64,000 bases of DNA, from NCBI RefSeq assembly GCF_021405525.1, contig NZ_JAGQAG010000001.1:744001-808000 (forward strand), in the 5' to 3' direction. The notes below the pieces were generated by a model. That model ran no database searches. It had not been told where the DNA came from and was given only the letters and a program-made list of their open reading frames with translations. Shown here piece by piece: positions 24,979 through 33,949 of the stretch; the stretch's first letter is position 1, and every line of letters begins with the position of its first letter. Source of the DNA: Ruegeria pomeroyi. Lineage in GTDB: Bacteria > Pseudomonadota > Alphaproteobacteria > Rhodobacterales > Rhodobacteraceae. Both the position numbers and the translations under genes were made by a program.

Positions 24979-25317
24979 ATGGTACAGATTGCCGCCGGTT
25001 ACGGCCTTGTTCTGATTTGCGCGACCGTCATCATCATCGCAGATGTCATATTGAAACAGGCTTCGGTCAATGGTGCCGAAACCGCCTCGCCCGAGGTCGG
25101 CCTTGCCAGCGCGCTTTACGTCGCCTCGGCGGTCATCTGGTTTCTGTCCATGCGATATGTCTCGCTCATGCAGGCCAGCGTGGCCTACACGATGTTCAGC
25201 CTGGTCGCGCTCTGCGCGGTCGGGGCGCTGGTGTATGGTGACCCCTTACGGTTGCGCGAAATGGCCGGGCTGACCTGCGCGGTCCTTGCGGTCGTGCTGC
25301 TGATCAGGGCCGCCTGA
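24979..25317 (+). CDS. Small multidrug resistance (SMR/EmrE)-like transporter
   Basis: 112 aa with four hydrophobic helices: residues about 4-24, 38-57, 60-80 and 90-110. The size and topology match the SMR/EamA-like half-transporter group. The first helix carries a membrane aspartate (IIADVILK) where EmrE has its key acidic residue Glu14, though the order of residues differs. Substrates of the group include toxic cations, guanidinium and polyamines. It stands alone between two copies of a GTAGGGTGGG repeat, which suggests mobility of this patch. The family call is firmer than any substrate. Confidence 0.65.
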   Translation: MVQIAAGYGLVLICATVIIIADVILKQASVNGAETASPEVGLASALYVASAVIWFLSMRYVSLMQASVAYTMFSLVALCAVGALVYGDPLRLREMAGLTCAVLAVVLLIRAA

Positions 25318-25328
25318 TCCGCAACAAC

Positions 25329-25361
25329 CGTAGGGTGGGTTATGTTGCCCACGATCCCACC
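25329..25361. repeat. Partial copy of the GTAGGGTGGG repeat
   Basis: CGTAGGGTGGG, then TTATGT, then TGCCCACGATCCCACC corresponds to the left half of the element at 24564 (CGTAGGGTGGG, CAGTCC, TGCCCACCATCCCACC). No right-hand inverted end was found within 200 bases. It starts 12 bases after the SMR-like gene. Confidence 0.6.
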
Positions 25362-25941
25362 CTCTTATCTGACGCCAAGCGCCGCACCGATGGGCCGATT
25401 GCCCATAGTTCGAGGGTGGAGCGGCGCGGCGTATCTGGCACACTATCAGGCGCTGCACGCCGGGTGTATTCGAGTGTCAAATGCAAATGAGTTGTTGCCC
25501 CACCGAACTGTTCGCCCTGGCATCTGATAGCTTGCAGTTCCTCGGTCGGTCGCCAACCGATGTCGTCACCGAGGACTGATCGCGTTGCGCCAGTTTTTAC
25601 GAAGACCGGACACGGCATGAAACAGGCTAAAGTTGTTTTGCGTTTGCAGCAAAGAGCTTGACGCTATGGCCAATGAATGCTCCAAGGCTGGCATAAAGGC
25701 GTGTCCCGATTCTCTACCAGAACAATGAGTCTGGGGGAGCAACTGCTTTGAGAGCTTTTCTGGCTGAAGTGGAGACAATCAGGGCGATTTTCGGGTATTG
25801 GGTGGTGGATGGAAACCGCCGCCCAAATATTTCCCAACATTGGCCACATTTTCTCGATTTTTCTTAGCAAGCGCCACTGTTTTGACCCAGTCGTTACCTA
25901 AAAATATTCAATAAACCTCAACAATTATCGGTTGCCAACTG
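25362..25941. other. Gap of 580 bases without a recognisable gene
   Basis: Frames up to about 90 codons on the minus strand have no ribosome-binding site or known motif, and no transposase signature was found. The last 80 bases before 25942 are AT-rich (AAAAATATTCAATAAACC and similar) and probably hold the promoter of the response-regulator gene. The stretch could be the scar of a lost insertion. Confidence 0.4.
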
Positions 25942-27075
25942 ATGAAACATTCAAATCCTGGCAGAGATCAGTTTCAAAAGAAGCTCGAACTCCGCGCTCT
26001 GAAGCAGCGGGCTCTAAAGGTTTTGATCGTTGATGACGAGCCGAGCATTCTTGAACTACTCAAGACCGCGTTGGACTCTTTTGGAAACTGCAAGGCCACG
26101 GCGGCCAGTTCCGCAGCGAGCGCTCTCAAGCTCGTGGAGTCGGCCGAGGTTCCTTTCGAGTGTTTTCTGCTGGATATCCAGATGCCGAACATGAACGGCA
26201 TCGAACTGTTGCGCCGGATCCGCAGCGTTCCGCGATACTCCGAAACCCCAGTGATCATGCTTACGGCGATGAGTGATCGTAAATACGTCGAAGAAGCCTT
26301 CCTTGAAGGCGCCACCGACTATGTGACAAAACCCTTCGATTTTCTCGAATTGCGTAGCCGGATCAATTCGGCGCATCTATTGGTTCAAGAGCGTCTTAAG
26401 GCGCAAAAAACCATGGAGTCGGCGCAGCATCTGCGCGAAGAACTCGACTATAACCAGCAGTTCAATCTGGAAGATCCCCTGACAATCGAAGGTTTGAACC
26501 GGGCCCTGAGATATGTGGAGTTTGACAACTACATTGAGCAGTTGTCCCGCGGTCGGCTGTTCGATGCCTGGGCAACCGCTGTCAAACTGCAAGATGCCGA
26601 GTTCTATTTCGACTTGAGTAACTGCGGGGATTTTCGGCGCGCGATTACCGATATCGGCGCCGCAATTCAGAAAACCACAAAAGATGCAGAGGCTATTTTC
26701 TCCTACAGAGGCAGCGGTGTTTTTCTGCTGGTCACACATGGCAAGGAGGCGACCAATGCGCTGCCCAGCGAGGAGCGACTGAACCACGTGTTCCAGACAA
26801 TACTGGGCAATCGCCGCGCCTCTGGTTGGTTGCGTGCGCTGGTCGGAGAGCGTGTGTCACTGCGATCGCTGTCAAAGGCAGGGGCATTCTCTGCGCTGAA
26901 CAAGGCAATTGCGAACGTCGACGCCCGAGAACTGTCTCTACGTAACGACGCTGATACGCCGGTCGCGACTGACGAGTACTTTGAACCGGTGGAGCAGGAA
27001 AAGGAGCGCCGCCGTGTTTATGAACGTGTCATGCTCGAACTGTTCGGAAAGGACTGTTACCTGGCGCAGAAGTGA
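25942..27075 (+). CDS. Response regulator with receiver and degenerate GGDEF-like domain (1)
   Basis: 377 aa. A receiver domain (residues about 25-145) has the acid pair VDDEP, phospho-acceptor Asp78 (LLDIQMP), threonine in MLTAMS and lysine in VTKPFDF, so it should be phosphorylated. A helical linker follows. Residues about 175-275 look like a diguanylate-cyclase fold in which the GGDEF site reads SYRGSGVFLLV, so no c-di-GMP synthesis is expected. It has no DNA-binding domain. It is a sister of the gene at 31785. The two frame a P450, a histidine kinase and a LuxI homologue; the kinase at 28999 is its likely partner. Confidence 0.85.
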   Translation: MKHSNPGRDQFQKKLELRALKQRALKVLIVDDEPSILELLKTALDSFGNCKATAASSAASALKLVESAEVPFECFLLDIQMPNMNGIELLRRIRSVPRYSETPVIMLTAMSDRKYVEEAFLEGATDYVTKPFDFLELRSRINSAHLLVQERLKAQKTMESAQHLREELDYNQQFNLEDPLTIEGLNRALRYVEFDNYIEQLSRGRLFDAWATAVKLQDAEFYFDLSNCGDFRRAITDIGAAIQKTTKDAEAIFSYRGSGVFLLVTHGKEATNALPSEERLNHVFQTILGNRRASGWLRALVGERVSLRSLSKAGAFSALNKAIANVDARELSLRNDADTPVATDEYFEPVEQEKERRRVYERVMLELFGKDCYLAQK

Positions 27076-27109
27076 AACGTGGTTTGGCGCCATGGCACTA
27101 GGAACACCG

Positions 27110-28462
27110 TCAATTAGCATTGGAAACTGCTTTGACGTTCAAAACCAGCGGGCCGCTGGAGCGCATTGTGAATGTCAGGACCGGTTCAGGTAGTGGCTGG
27201 GATGAAAGCGAGAATTCGACGCGCCGCAAGACAGAAGCCATCAAGACCATGATTTCGGTTTCAGCATACTGCGCACCGATACAGATCCTGGGGCCATCAC
27301 CAAAGGGAATGTACTGTCCGCGCGGAAGCGAAGTACCAAGAAACCGTTCCGGCCTGTACTGATCGGGATCGTCCCAAAGCTGCTGGTTTCTATGCAGCGA
27401 GTAAACGGGAAAGAACAAGGCATCACCCCTTTTTATCTTGATACCCTTTACTGTGATCTCTTCTGACGCATCCCTCGCGAAAAACGCTGCCGAAGGATAG
27501 AGACGCAGTGTTTCCTTAATATGCGCCCGTAACAACGGAAGCTGCTGCAAGTCTTCGAAGGTTATCTCACCCTTTGGGCGGACAGATAAGATCTCTTCGC
27601 GAATTCTTGTCTGCTCAGTTGGATTTAGCGCAAGCAGATAGAGCCCCCAGCTTATCGCGTTGGCCGAGGTCTCATGCCCCGCTACGACAAAGGTCAGCAA
27701 GTTGTCGATCGTTGTCTCGGCGTCCTCGAAATCGGTCTTGAGCGCTTCGATCATGAAATCCAAGAAGTCGCGGGGAACGTCACGGTCCTCTGCGCGACGC
27801 TGCTCGATCACCTTTCGTGCCAAATCACGCATTTTTGTGACGGGGGCTTTGCTGCTCAGCCATTTCTTTCGCGGGAGCCATTTGGGAAGCCCCATGAGGT
27901 CAAAAAGAGAGATATCGGAGATATATTTGAAATATGCGATCAATCCGACGCGGATCTGTTCAGAGCTGACCTCTTCATTGCCGGAAAAGATCACCCTTGA
28001 GATATTCGTCAAGGTCGACGCCGGCGCGACCTGCGCAACATCTACCGGCCCTTCGTGCTCAGCCAGGGACTCTGCGACCTCGTCGCCCGTTTCCGCAAAA
28101 TAGCGGGCCAGGGTCGGAAGGTTTCGAGCTGCAAAGAGTGGAGAGTAACGCCTTCTTTGTTGCCGCCACTTTTCTCCTTCCGAGAGGATAAGACCGTTGC
28201 CAACGGCAGAGCCGATGATGTCCTTGGTGAACTTCGCTTTCGGAAAGGAACGCCCCTGTCCCACGAGAAGATCCGTTACCATTTCGGGATCGCAGAAGTA
28301 ATGGATATTGAGCGGACCCTTGACATAGGTTTGGGTCAGCGTTTCTGCGGGAATGACTTCGAGCATGTTGCGGCCTGCCGATTTGGCGAACTGAAGCAGT
28401 CCAACAGGTTTTTCCGCAAGTCTGGCCGAGACCGGCGTTTGGTTGCTTTGTTTCTTGTCCAC
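27110..28462 (-). CDS. Cytochrome P450
   Basis: 450 aa, full length. All P450 signatures are visible: I-helix VVAGHETSA, K-helix E-T-L-R in KETLRLYP, the PERF segment, and the heme loop FGDGPRICIG with ligand Cys394. The overall pattern (GHETSANAISWGLYLL, SLHRNQQLWDDPDQYRPERF in that order) is closer to the fatty-acid-hydroxylating CYP102/CYP4-like group than to camphor-type P450s. No ferredoxin or reductase is fused or adjacent. It lies between the two-component genes and the LuxI homologue, so an acyl chain is an attractive substrate, but this is inference. Confidence 0.93.
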   Translation of the reverse strand: MDKKQSNQTPVSARLAEKPVGLLQFAKSAGRNMLEVIPAETLTQTYVKGPLNIHYFCDPEMVTDLLVGQGRSFPKAKFTKDIIGSAVGNGLILSEGEKWRQQRRRYSPLFAARNLPTLARYFAETGDEVAESLAEHEGPVDVAQVAPASTLTNISRVIFSGNEEVSSEQIRVGLIAYFKYISDISLFDLMGLPKWLPRKKWLSSKAPVTKMRDLARKVIEQRRAEDRDVPRDFLDFMIEALKTDFEDAETTIDNLLTFVVAGHETSANAISWGLYLLALNPTEQTRIREEILSVRPKGEITFEDLQQLPLLRAHIKETLRLYPSAAFFARDASEEITVKGIKIKRGDALFFPVYSLHRNQQLWDDPDQYRPERFLGTSLPRGQYIPFGDGPRICIGAQYAETEIMVLMASVLRRVEFSLSSQPLPEPVLTFTMRSSGPLVLNVKAVSNAN

Positions 28463-28998
28463 CGTTTTGGTTCCCGTCCCGTTCAGGCAGCCGCGCGATC
28501 ACACGCTGTGCACCTTTCGTTATTGGTATGCCAAAGGGGCCAATCGGCCCCCGGACCCCCGAGCTTTCCTACCGAAAGAACACTGAACACGAACACCCCG
28601 CATCCGACAAAAGACAGCCTAGATGCCAAACCAGTATCCCTGCGGTGCAAAGGATTGAAACCTTGCACATGCTTTCGCGCGCGCAACAGGTCCTTTGTGT
28701 CTCAGAACGGCAACGACCGGGACGAGGTTGCAGGCCTGGATAATGCGTAGTCGTTTGAGGAAAGTCCGATAGCTGCAACTAACGTAACGAGTGGCGGCTC
28801 AGCGGGGCACTGCCGGTCCGAAGTCTCGGTATCAAGCAAACGGGTGGTTGGGCTCCCTTGGGATTGGCAAATTGCAAAGAAGCGACATGTTCACTCAGGG
28901 TGGTGAAAACTGTCAGACCAGCGGAAGAAGGGCCAGAAACTGCCGCGCGCAATCGTCACCGGGTCTTGCGCATGTGGCACCGGGTATCGAGGGGGCGC
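28463..28998. other. Gap of 536 bases upstream of the P450 gene
   Basis: It should contain the P450 promoter (minus strand) and the end of the kinase transcript. A hairpin GGGGCC-AATC-GGCCCC lies at 28536-28551. Short open frames exist on both strands without coding character. A GAGGAAAGTCCG string near 28757 recalls the start of RNase P RNA, but the rest does not fit. No other structure was recognised; a small RNA is possible. Confidence 0.4.
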
Positions 28999-30399
28999 TT
29001 AACCGCGTCTCCGTATGGTTTCGGCCAGCGTCTCCTCGGCAAGTAGAGCAAACTCTACGAAAAAGGTCGACCCTGCGCCCAGCGTGCTTTCATAGTCGAT
29101 AAGGCCGCCGAAATGCTCGACAATTTCTTTTGAGATGTTCATGCCCAGGCCCGTACCACCCGCGTGCCGTTCATCCGAAGAGTCTATCTGAGAAAAGCGA
29201 TCAAAAACCTTGTCGCGGCTGCCACTTGGAATCCCGATACCTTGGTCCTGTACGTAAATGCGGACGCGTTCGCCCATCTTCTTAAACCCGACAGTGACGG
29301 TGCCGCCCTCGAACGAGAACTTTGCCGCATTCGAGATCATGTTGGACAGGACTTGCATCAATCTTGATGCATCGGCTGAGATGAATAGATCTGTTTCGCC
29401 CGGGCAGTCCTCGGTGATACTAACGTTATGTGCGCTGGCATAACCAAGATTGCTTGCGATGGACTCGCTGACAATAGAGTGGACGTTCACGGGCTGGATC
29501 CGATAGACCATTTCACCCGCCTCCATCTTTTGGATGTCCAAGATGTCATTGATCAGCGTGGACAATCGCCGGCTGTTTTTGCTGGCCATGTCGATTAGGC
29601 CCTGCATTTTTTCGGGAACCTCGCCCAAAGCGCCGGTGTTGATCAGGTCGAGAGAGCCTTTGATCGAGGTTAGGGGCGTGCGCAGTTCGTGGCTGACCGT
29701 CGAGACAAACTGTGACTTGGCAATGTAGGCGGCCTTTGTCCGCTCGTGCTCTTCCTTCAGCTTTTCCAGCTGGGCAAGATTGGTTCTGTAGAGCCGCAGA
29801 AAAACCAGGGCGCAGTCGATCAGAAAATACATCACGAAGACAACGGTAAAGAAATGCAACCACAATTCCGATGACAGGTCTGGTCGTTCAACCCAGATAT
29901 CCTTGACGACAATAACCATGAAGGAAATGCCGTACATGGTCAGGCGGATGATCATCGCCCAGACGATCTGGTGGTTGTTCATTGCGGCGAAAAGGGCAGC
30001 CGCGAACAGGAAAAACAGCGGTGTAAAATGTCCGCCAGACGGTTGTTCGAATGCGACGAACACAGCATAGAGGCAGATCGCCGCGGAATGCAGTATCGTG
30101 TTCAGAAGGATCCAAACCAAGGTTTCTGCGATTGCCTTGCGCTGGTGCCGGGTCAAGCGCTCTACACGCTTGGCGAGTAGCAGGTCCTGCCCCTCGCAAA
30201 TCATGATCGTGGCGTAGAAGAGAACCGCGTTGAACGGGTCGAAGAAAAACGCGGTAAGAATTGTGGTAGCGAGAAAAATAGCCTGCCGCTGCCAGATGAG
30301 CTCGAAGCTCATGGCAGTGTAGTCCTTCATATTCTGAAGCAACTGATCGACCGGCATTTCAGGGGCCGGCTCAATCCTTTGCGAGTCAATTGCTGTCAT
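28999..30399 (-). CDS. Membrane sensor histidine kinase
   Basis: 466 aa. The N-terminal half (about 30-205) has five to six hydrophobic helices with short loops and no large periplasmic domain, resembling sensors that detect ligands within the membrane. A coiled-coil linker leads to the HisKA box FVSTVSHELRTP with phospho-accepting His237, then a HATPase domain with N box SNMISNAAKF, G1 QDQGIGIP and G2 GGTGLGMNIS. It has no receiver of its own, so the two flanking response regulators are its probable targets. A hydrophobic signal such as an acyl lactone would suit the sensor type; that is inference. Confidence 0.9.
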   Translation of the reverse strand: MTAIDSQRIEPAPEMPVDQLLQNMKDYTAMSFELIWQRQAIFLATTILTAFFFDPFNAVLFYATIMICEGQDLLLAKRVERLTRHQRKAIAETLVWILLNTILHSAAICLYAVFVAFEQPSGGHFTPLFFLFAAALFAAMNNHQIVWAMIIRLTMYGISFMVIVVKDIWVERPDLSSELWLHFFTVVFVMYFLIDCALVFLRLYRTNLAQLEKLKEEHERTKAAYIAKSQFVSTVSHELRTPLTSIKGSLDLINTGALGEVPEKMQGLIDMASKNSRRLSTLINDILDIQKMEAGEMVYRIQPVNVHSIVSESIASNLGYASAHNVSITEDCPGETDLFISADASRLMQVLSNMISNAAKFSFEGGTVTVGFKKMGERVRIYVQDQGIGIPSGSRDKVFDRFSQIDSSDERHAGGTGLGMNISKEIVEHFGGLIDYESTLGAGSTFFVEFALLAEETLAETIRRRG

Positions 30400-30564
30400 T
30401 TGTCAAACTGCATTGATGTTGTCTGGTCATTGATTTACCGCATCAATGAGGAACTATTGGGCCGGAAATGCGGTCGCAGTTTGACCGAAGCGTAGATCGG
30501 CAACCCGTGGGATACTGCCCGTTAGCTCAAGCGCAAGCGCAACAGAGCCAATTTCTAGGCTGGG

Positions 30565-31323
30565 TCAGGTCAGGTAATCGCGCGTATTGAACAGGACCGA
30601 CTGGCTCGTCGTGCCGTCGATCGAAAACTGCGCTCCAATCGGCGTCGCACCAGCGCCCAGGCGACGTGCCCATCGCGACCATACGGCAGGAACAATACCA
30701 AGAATGCGCGTTGCACCGTTCTTGGCAGCGGTTACCGCCATGCTGTCGAACAGTTTCTGTTGGACGTCCACCCGGCGTGCCGTTGGAACCGCATCAGTGA
30801 CAAAGAACCGTGTAGCTTCCCAGACAGAAGGTTTAACGGGAGCTTCGAAAAACAAGACGTCCCTGGGCAAGCCAGCAAGAAGGCCATTTTGGGCGTCACG
30901 CAGCATGTAGCTGTATATGCCGCAACGTGCAGTTGTCGGGAGCAGACGCACCCCGCCCAGGACTTCTCCGTATTCGTGTAGAACGATCCAGTGGCAGGCA
31001 GGCGTGTCATATTGATCGAATTCCATCCCGTCTGCCTCGGCGACATGCCAATGGAGGCGGTCGATGAAGATTGACTTCCGAGCTTCCAGATACTTGGTCA
31101 ACAGGTTGCCATGCTCGTGCATGTTGCGAAAGCTCATGGTGGTCGCGTGAATGCTGCCACGCGACTGCCTGGGCTGTGGTGCAATGGAACGCTCTTTCCT
31201 GAGAAGCCGGCGTTTGATAGGCTCCCGGACGTCGCGGCGCAACAGCTTACGCTCGACGGGTTCCAGCTCGGGAAACACCATCGCAGCGGGGTATGGGTCC
31301 ACCAGCCTAAAGGTTTGGTCCAT
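30565..31323 (-). CDS. LuxI-family acyl-homoserine-lactone synthase
   Basis: 252 aa from the ATG at 31323. All residues nearly invariant in AHL synthases are in place: Arg82, Phe86, Trp92, the acidic cluster MEFDQYD (Glu101, Asp103, Asp106), Arg126 in VRLLPT, and Glu169 with Arg172 in WEATRFF. The enzyme joins an acyl chain from acyl-ACP or acyl-CoA to S-adenosylmethionine. About 65 extra basic N-terminal residues precede the domain, longer than usual. No luxR gene is adjacent; a histidine kinase and response regulators are instead. An in-frame start at 31428 is possible but lacks a better ribosome site. Confidence 0.85.
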   Translation of the reverse strand: MDQTFRLVDPYPAAMVFPELEPVERKLLRRDVREPIKRRLLRKERSIAPQPRQSRGSIHATTMSFRNMHEHGNLLTKYLEARKSIFIDRLHWHVAEADGMEFDQYDTPACHWIVLHEYGEVLGGVRLLPTTARCGIYSYMLRDAQNGLLAGLPRDVLFFEAPVKPSVWEATRFFVTDAVPTARRVDVQQKLFDSMAVTAAKNGATRILGIVPAVWSRWARRLGAGATPIGAQFSIDGTTSQSVLFNTRDYLT

Positions 31324-31784
31324 TTTCTGCTCTTGTTTTTCCGTCTTTTTGCCAAGAAAACAGGTTTCAAGTCTACTTTCGGCGTGCCTTTGCCTCCGGG
31401 TTGCACATGGGGTGTGACTAATTAGCACTTGAACAGTAGCGACGAACTGGTCGTCTCTGTACGGGAAACGGTATGTTGCGGCGCATCATCTCTCTTGACA
31501 ACCATTTGAGGTTAACTTCGGGCAAAAAGCAACCCTGAGGTGCGACTCCAGCCTCTTGGAGGCCTCAGAATTTTGTTCGGTGGTCGAACTTTATGCTTCT
31601 GGGACCGGTGACGCCGAGGAAAAAGCCCGCGTTGCAGAGTCTTGCCCTTGCCTTCGGTGGGTCATTAAATTGCCGCTTTTGCCTGACAGTTCTATGAAAA
31701 TGCGATGGACCCGTTGGAAAACGGGTTCAAAATGTACCCGTATCGCGAGTTGTCCGAGCGATACGAAAACCCAGGTGTAAAACT
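31324..31784. promoter_or_regulatory. Divergent control region between the LuxI homologue and response regulator 2
   Basis: About 460 bases hold the promoters of both genes. An imperfect palindrome GACGAACTGGTCGTC lies at 31441-31455. No canonical lux box was recognised. A TTG-initiated frame at 31556-31780 lacks coding features. The length leaves room for long leaders or a small RNA. Confidence 0.4.
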
Positions 31785-32726
31785 ATGCGAATTCTAGCAG
31801 TAGATGACGAGCCGAGCATCCTGGAGCTGTTGACCCAGATTCTGTCGGTTTTCGGGTATGATGAAGTGGTTACCGCCCCGAACGGACGCGAAGCGCTTGA
31901 GATTCTGCGCGATGCGGCAAAACCATTTGAATGTCTGCTTTTTGATGTGCAGATGCCTCAGATGAACGGGATTGATCTTTGCGAAGAGGTTCGCAATTTC
32001 CCAGATTATCGCTTTACACCTATAATCATGGTCACAGCGATGGTTCAGAAGCAGTACATCGACGACGCATTCGAAGTGGGCGCTTCGGATTATGTGACCA
32101 AGCCTTTCGAATTCGATGATCTCAAGCAAAGACTTGCAGATGCCCATCGGCTGGCCGAAGAGCGAAAGGCCGCGATCCTGGCGATGGAAGCATTCCAAGA
32201 TGTGCAGACCGTGGGCAGGGAAGCGCATGGCTTCCAGTTGAGTGATCCTGTTTTGCTTGATGCGGTGTCAGGTTTTTACGGATTGGCCGAGTTCGAAAAC
32301 TACGTTCGCAAGATCGCTGTTTCGCACCCTCTCAATGCGTCGATCCTGGCCATCAAACTGGAAGAGGTGGAACAGCTCTTCCAGGAATCGAGCGCGGAGG
32401 TTTTCCGATCGACCTTGGCTTCGGTCGGTCGCGAGATCATATCGGCGACCAATGGTGCGCGGAGCCTGGCGACATACTGGGGTAACGGTGTCTTTCTGGT
32501 CGTACTCGACAGCGGCAAGTTGCTGGATTTACAGGCTCTGGGTATCCGTTTGGAAAAATTGGTCAGGCCAACGAGTGGTGATGGTGTACCAACCAATAGC
32601 ATCTCGTGCCGGATCGGTGACATAATCCCTTTGCGTGCCTCCACCAAACTGGAAGCAATGCATCTGATCGACAAAGCGGTCGAAAGTGCCGACGCACCCT
32701 TTCAACCTATGACGCTGGTCAGTTGA
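31785..32726 (+). CDS. Response regulator with receiver and degenerate GGDEF-like domain (2)
   Basis: 313 aa. The receiver starts at residue 1: VDDEPSILELL, phospho-acceptor Asp54 (LFDVQMP), threonine in MVTAMV, lysine in VTKPFEF. The C-terminal domain (about 160-265) aligns with that of the protein at 25942; its GGDEF position reads TYWGNGVFLVV, again without the catalytic acids. The shared openings (VDDEPSILELL in both) and the same unusual output domain show that the pair arose by duplication. It is divergent from the LuxI homologue and should be phosphorylated by the kinase at 28999. The output is probably protein-protein contact. Confidence 0.85.
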   Translation: MRILAVDDEPSILELLTQILSVFGYDEVVTAPNGREALEILRDAAKPFECLLFDVQMPQMNGIDLCEEVRNFPDYRFTPIIMVTAMVQKQYIDDAFEVGASDYVTKPFEFDDLKQRLADAHRLAEERKAAILAMEAFQDVQTVGREAHGFQLSDPVLLDAVSGFYGLAEFENYVRKIAVSHPLNASILAIKLEEVEQLFQESSAEVFRSTLASVGREIISATNGARSLATYWGNGVFLVVLDSGKLLDLQALGIRLEKLVRPTSGDGVPTNSISCRIGDIIPLRASTKLEAMHLIDKAVESADAPFQPMTLVS

Positions 32727-32831
32727 GTTGCATGCACTGCATGGCCTGAGCGATTAGCACAGGTCGACTAGCGTAGCAAAGCTCGGCAACCCACATACGC
32801 GGCGTAAGTGGCGGTCGAGGTGTGGAGGCGG

Positions 32832-33947
32832 TCAGCGATAGACCCGCGCGTTTCGCTGACCCCAGTCGGTATAAAGATCTGCCATGATTGTCTCGAACTG
32901 GCGTTCCACCATCGACGGTCGGATCGTGGCTGTTTTGCTCTCTCCAAACACACGGACCGTATCGCCGACTTCGACCTGATCGAGATCGGTGACATCGGCG
33001 ACGATCGCGTTCATCGACACCTTGCCCAGGACCGGCGCCAAGGCGTCCCGGACCGCCACGACACCGCCACCTTGGACTAGGCGCCGGTAGCCGTTCTCAT
33101 ATCCGATCGAGATACAGGCCAAGCGTCGGTCGCGGTCCAGATGGCTGCTCCGGTCATAACCGACACTCGCACCGCCGGGATACGTCTGAAGGCTGACCAC
33201 GCGGGCCTCGACATCCATCGTCGGACGAAAGCCGAGCTCAGGCTTCAGAATGCCGTAGAGAATGGCGCCACAGCGATACATGTCCGTGTCGATGTCGACG
33301 CCAGAAACCAATGTCAGTGAACTGCCCGCATGCACCAGAATTTGTTCGCGCTTCAGGTCGCTGTTTGCAAGAACCCACGCGGCCTGTTGTTGAAACAGCT
33401 CCGAGCTCTGCCGCAGGTCCCCAGGTGCGTTCGAAGAGAAGTGAGAGCAGATGCCACCGATCCTACTGCCCGCGGTATCGATGATTTGGCGGCACGTGTC
33501 TTGCCCCTTCGTCGTCGAGATCTCCAGACCGTCGCGCGCCATACCTGCTGCGTTCAACGAAAGGTGCAGGCGAGAGGTGAACCGGCCCGAGGCTGTCAGC
33601 GCTGCGATCTGTTCTGCGGTGCTGAGCGAGGCGACTTGCTCTTCGACATGGTTTTCAAGCGCCGTCTCGATTTCCAAAGGTGTTGCCGCCCGTAATCGGA
33701 TAATGGTGCCCTTGAAACCGGCCTTGCGCACGGCGTCGGCCTCGGCGTTCGACGTTATACCAATAGTGGTCACACCCTGCTCTTGGACAAGGGGCACCAC
33801 CTGCATGATGCCGTGCCCATAGGCGTCCGCCTTCAACACCGCACAGAAACGGCGACCGTTGGGCACGAGCCCAAGCGCAAGCTCGAGATTGCGCGAGATA
33901 CGGTCACGGTGGATGGTACACCAAGAGGCTGGGTAAGAAGCTGGCAT
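32832..33947 (-). CDS. Alanine racemase family PLP enzyme
   Basis: 371 aa, normal length. The PLP lysine lies in AVLKADAYGHG near residue 39 and the catalytic tyrosine in SVGYDRSS near residue 255; the late KVSMNAIVADV segment corresponds to the family's conserved M-D/N region. It interconverts L- and D-amino acids. Being the last gene of a catabolic operon, it probably serves substrate processing rather than cell-wall synthesis, and may act on an amino acid other than alanine. It starts 2 bases after the stop codon of the upstream M20 gene. Confidence 0.85.
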   Translation of the reverse strand: MPASYPASWCTIHRDRISRNLELALGLVPNGRRFCAVLKADAYGHGIMQVVPLVQEQGVTTIGITSNAEADAVRKAGFKGTIIRLRAATPLEIETALENHVEEQVASLSTAEQIAALTASGRFTSRLHLSLNAAGMARDGLEISTTKGQDTCRQIIDTAGSRIGGICSHFSSNAPGDLRQSSELFQQQAAWVLANSDLKREQILVHAGSSLTLVSGVDIDTDMYRCGAILYGILKPELGFRPTMDVEARVVSLQTYPGGASVGYDRSSHLDRDRRLACISIGYENGYRRLVQGGGVVAVRDALAPVLGKVSMNAIVADVTDLDQVEVGDTVRVFGESKTATIRPSMVERQFETIMADLYTDWGQRNARVYR

Positions 33948-33949
33948 AG

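Noticed and set aside
28757-28800. GAGGAAAGTCCG string recalling the 5' part of RNase P RNA
   Set aside because: The other conserved RNase P regions are not found in the following 250 bases, so this is a chance match.
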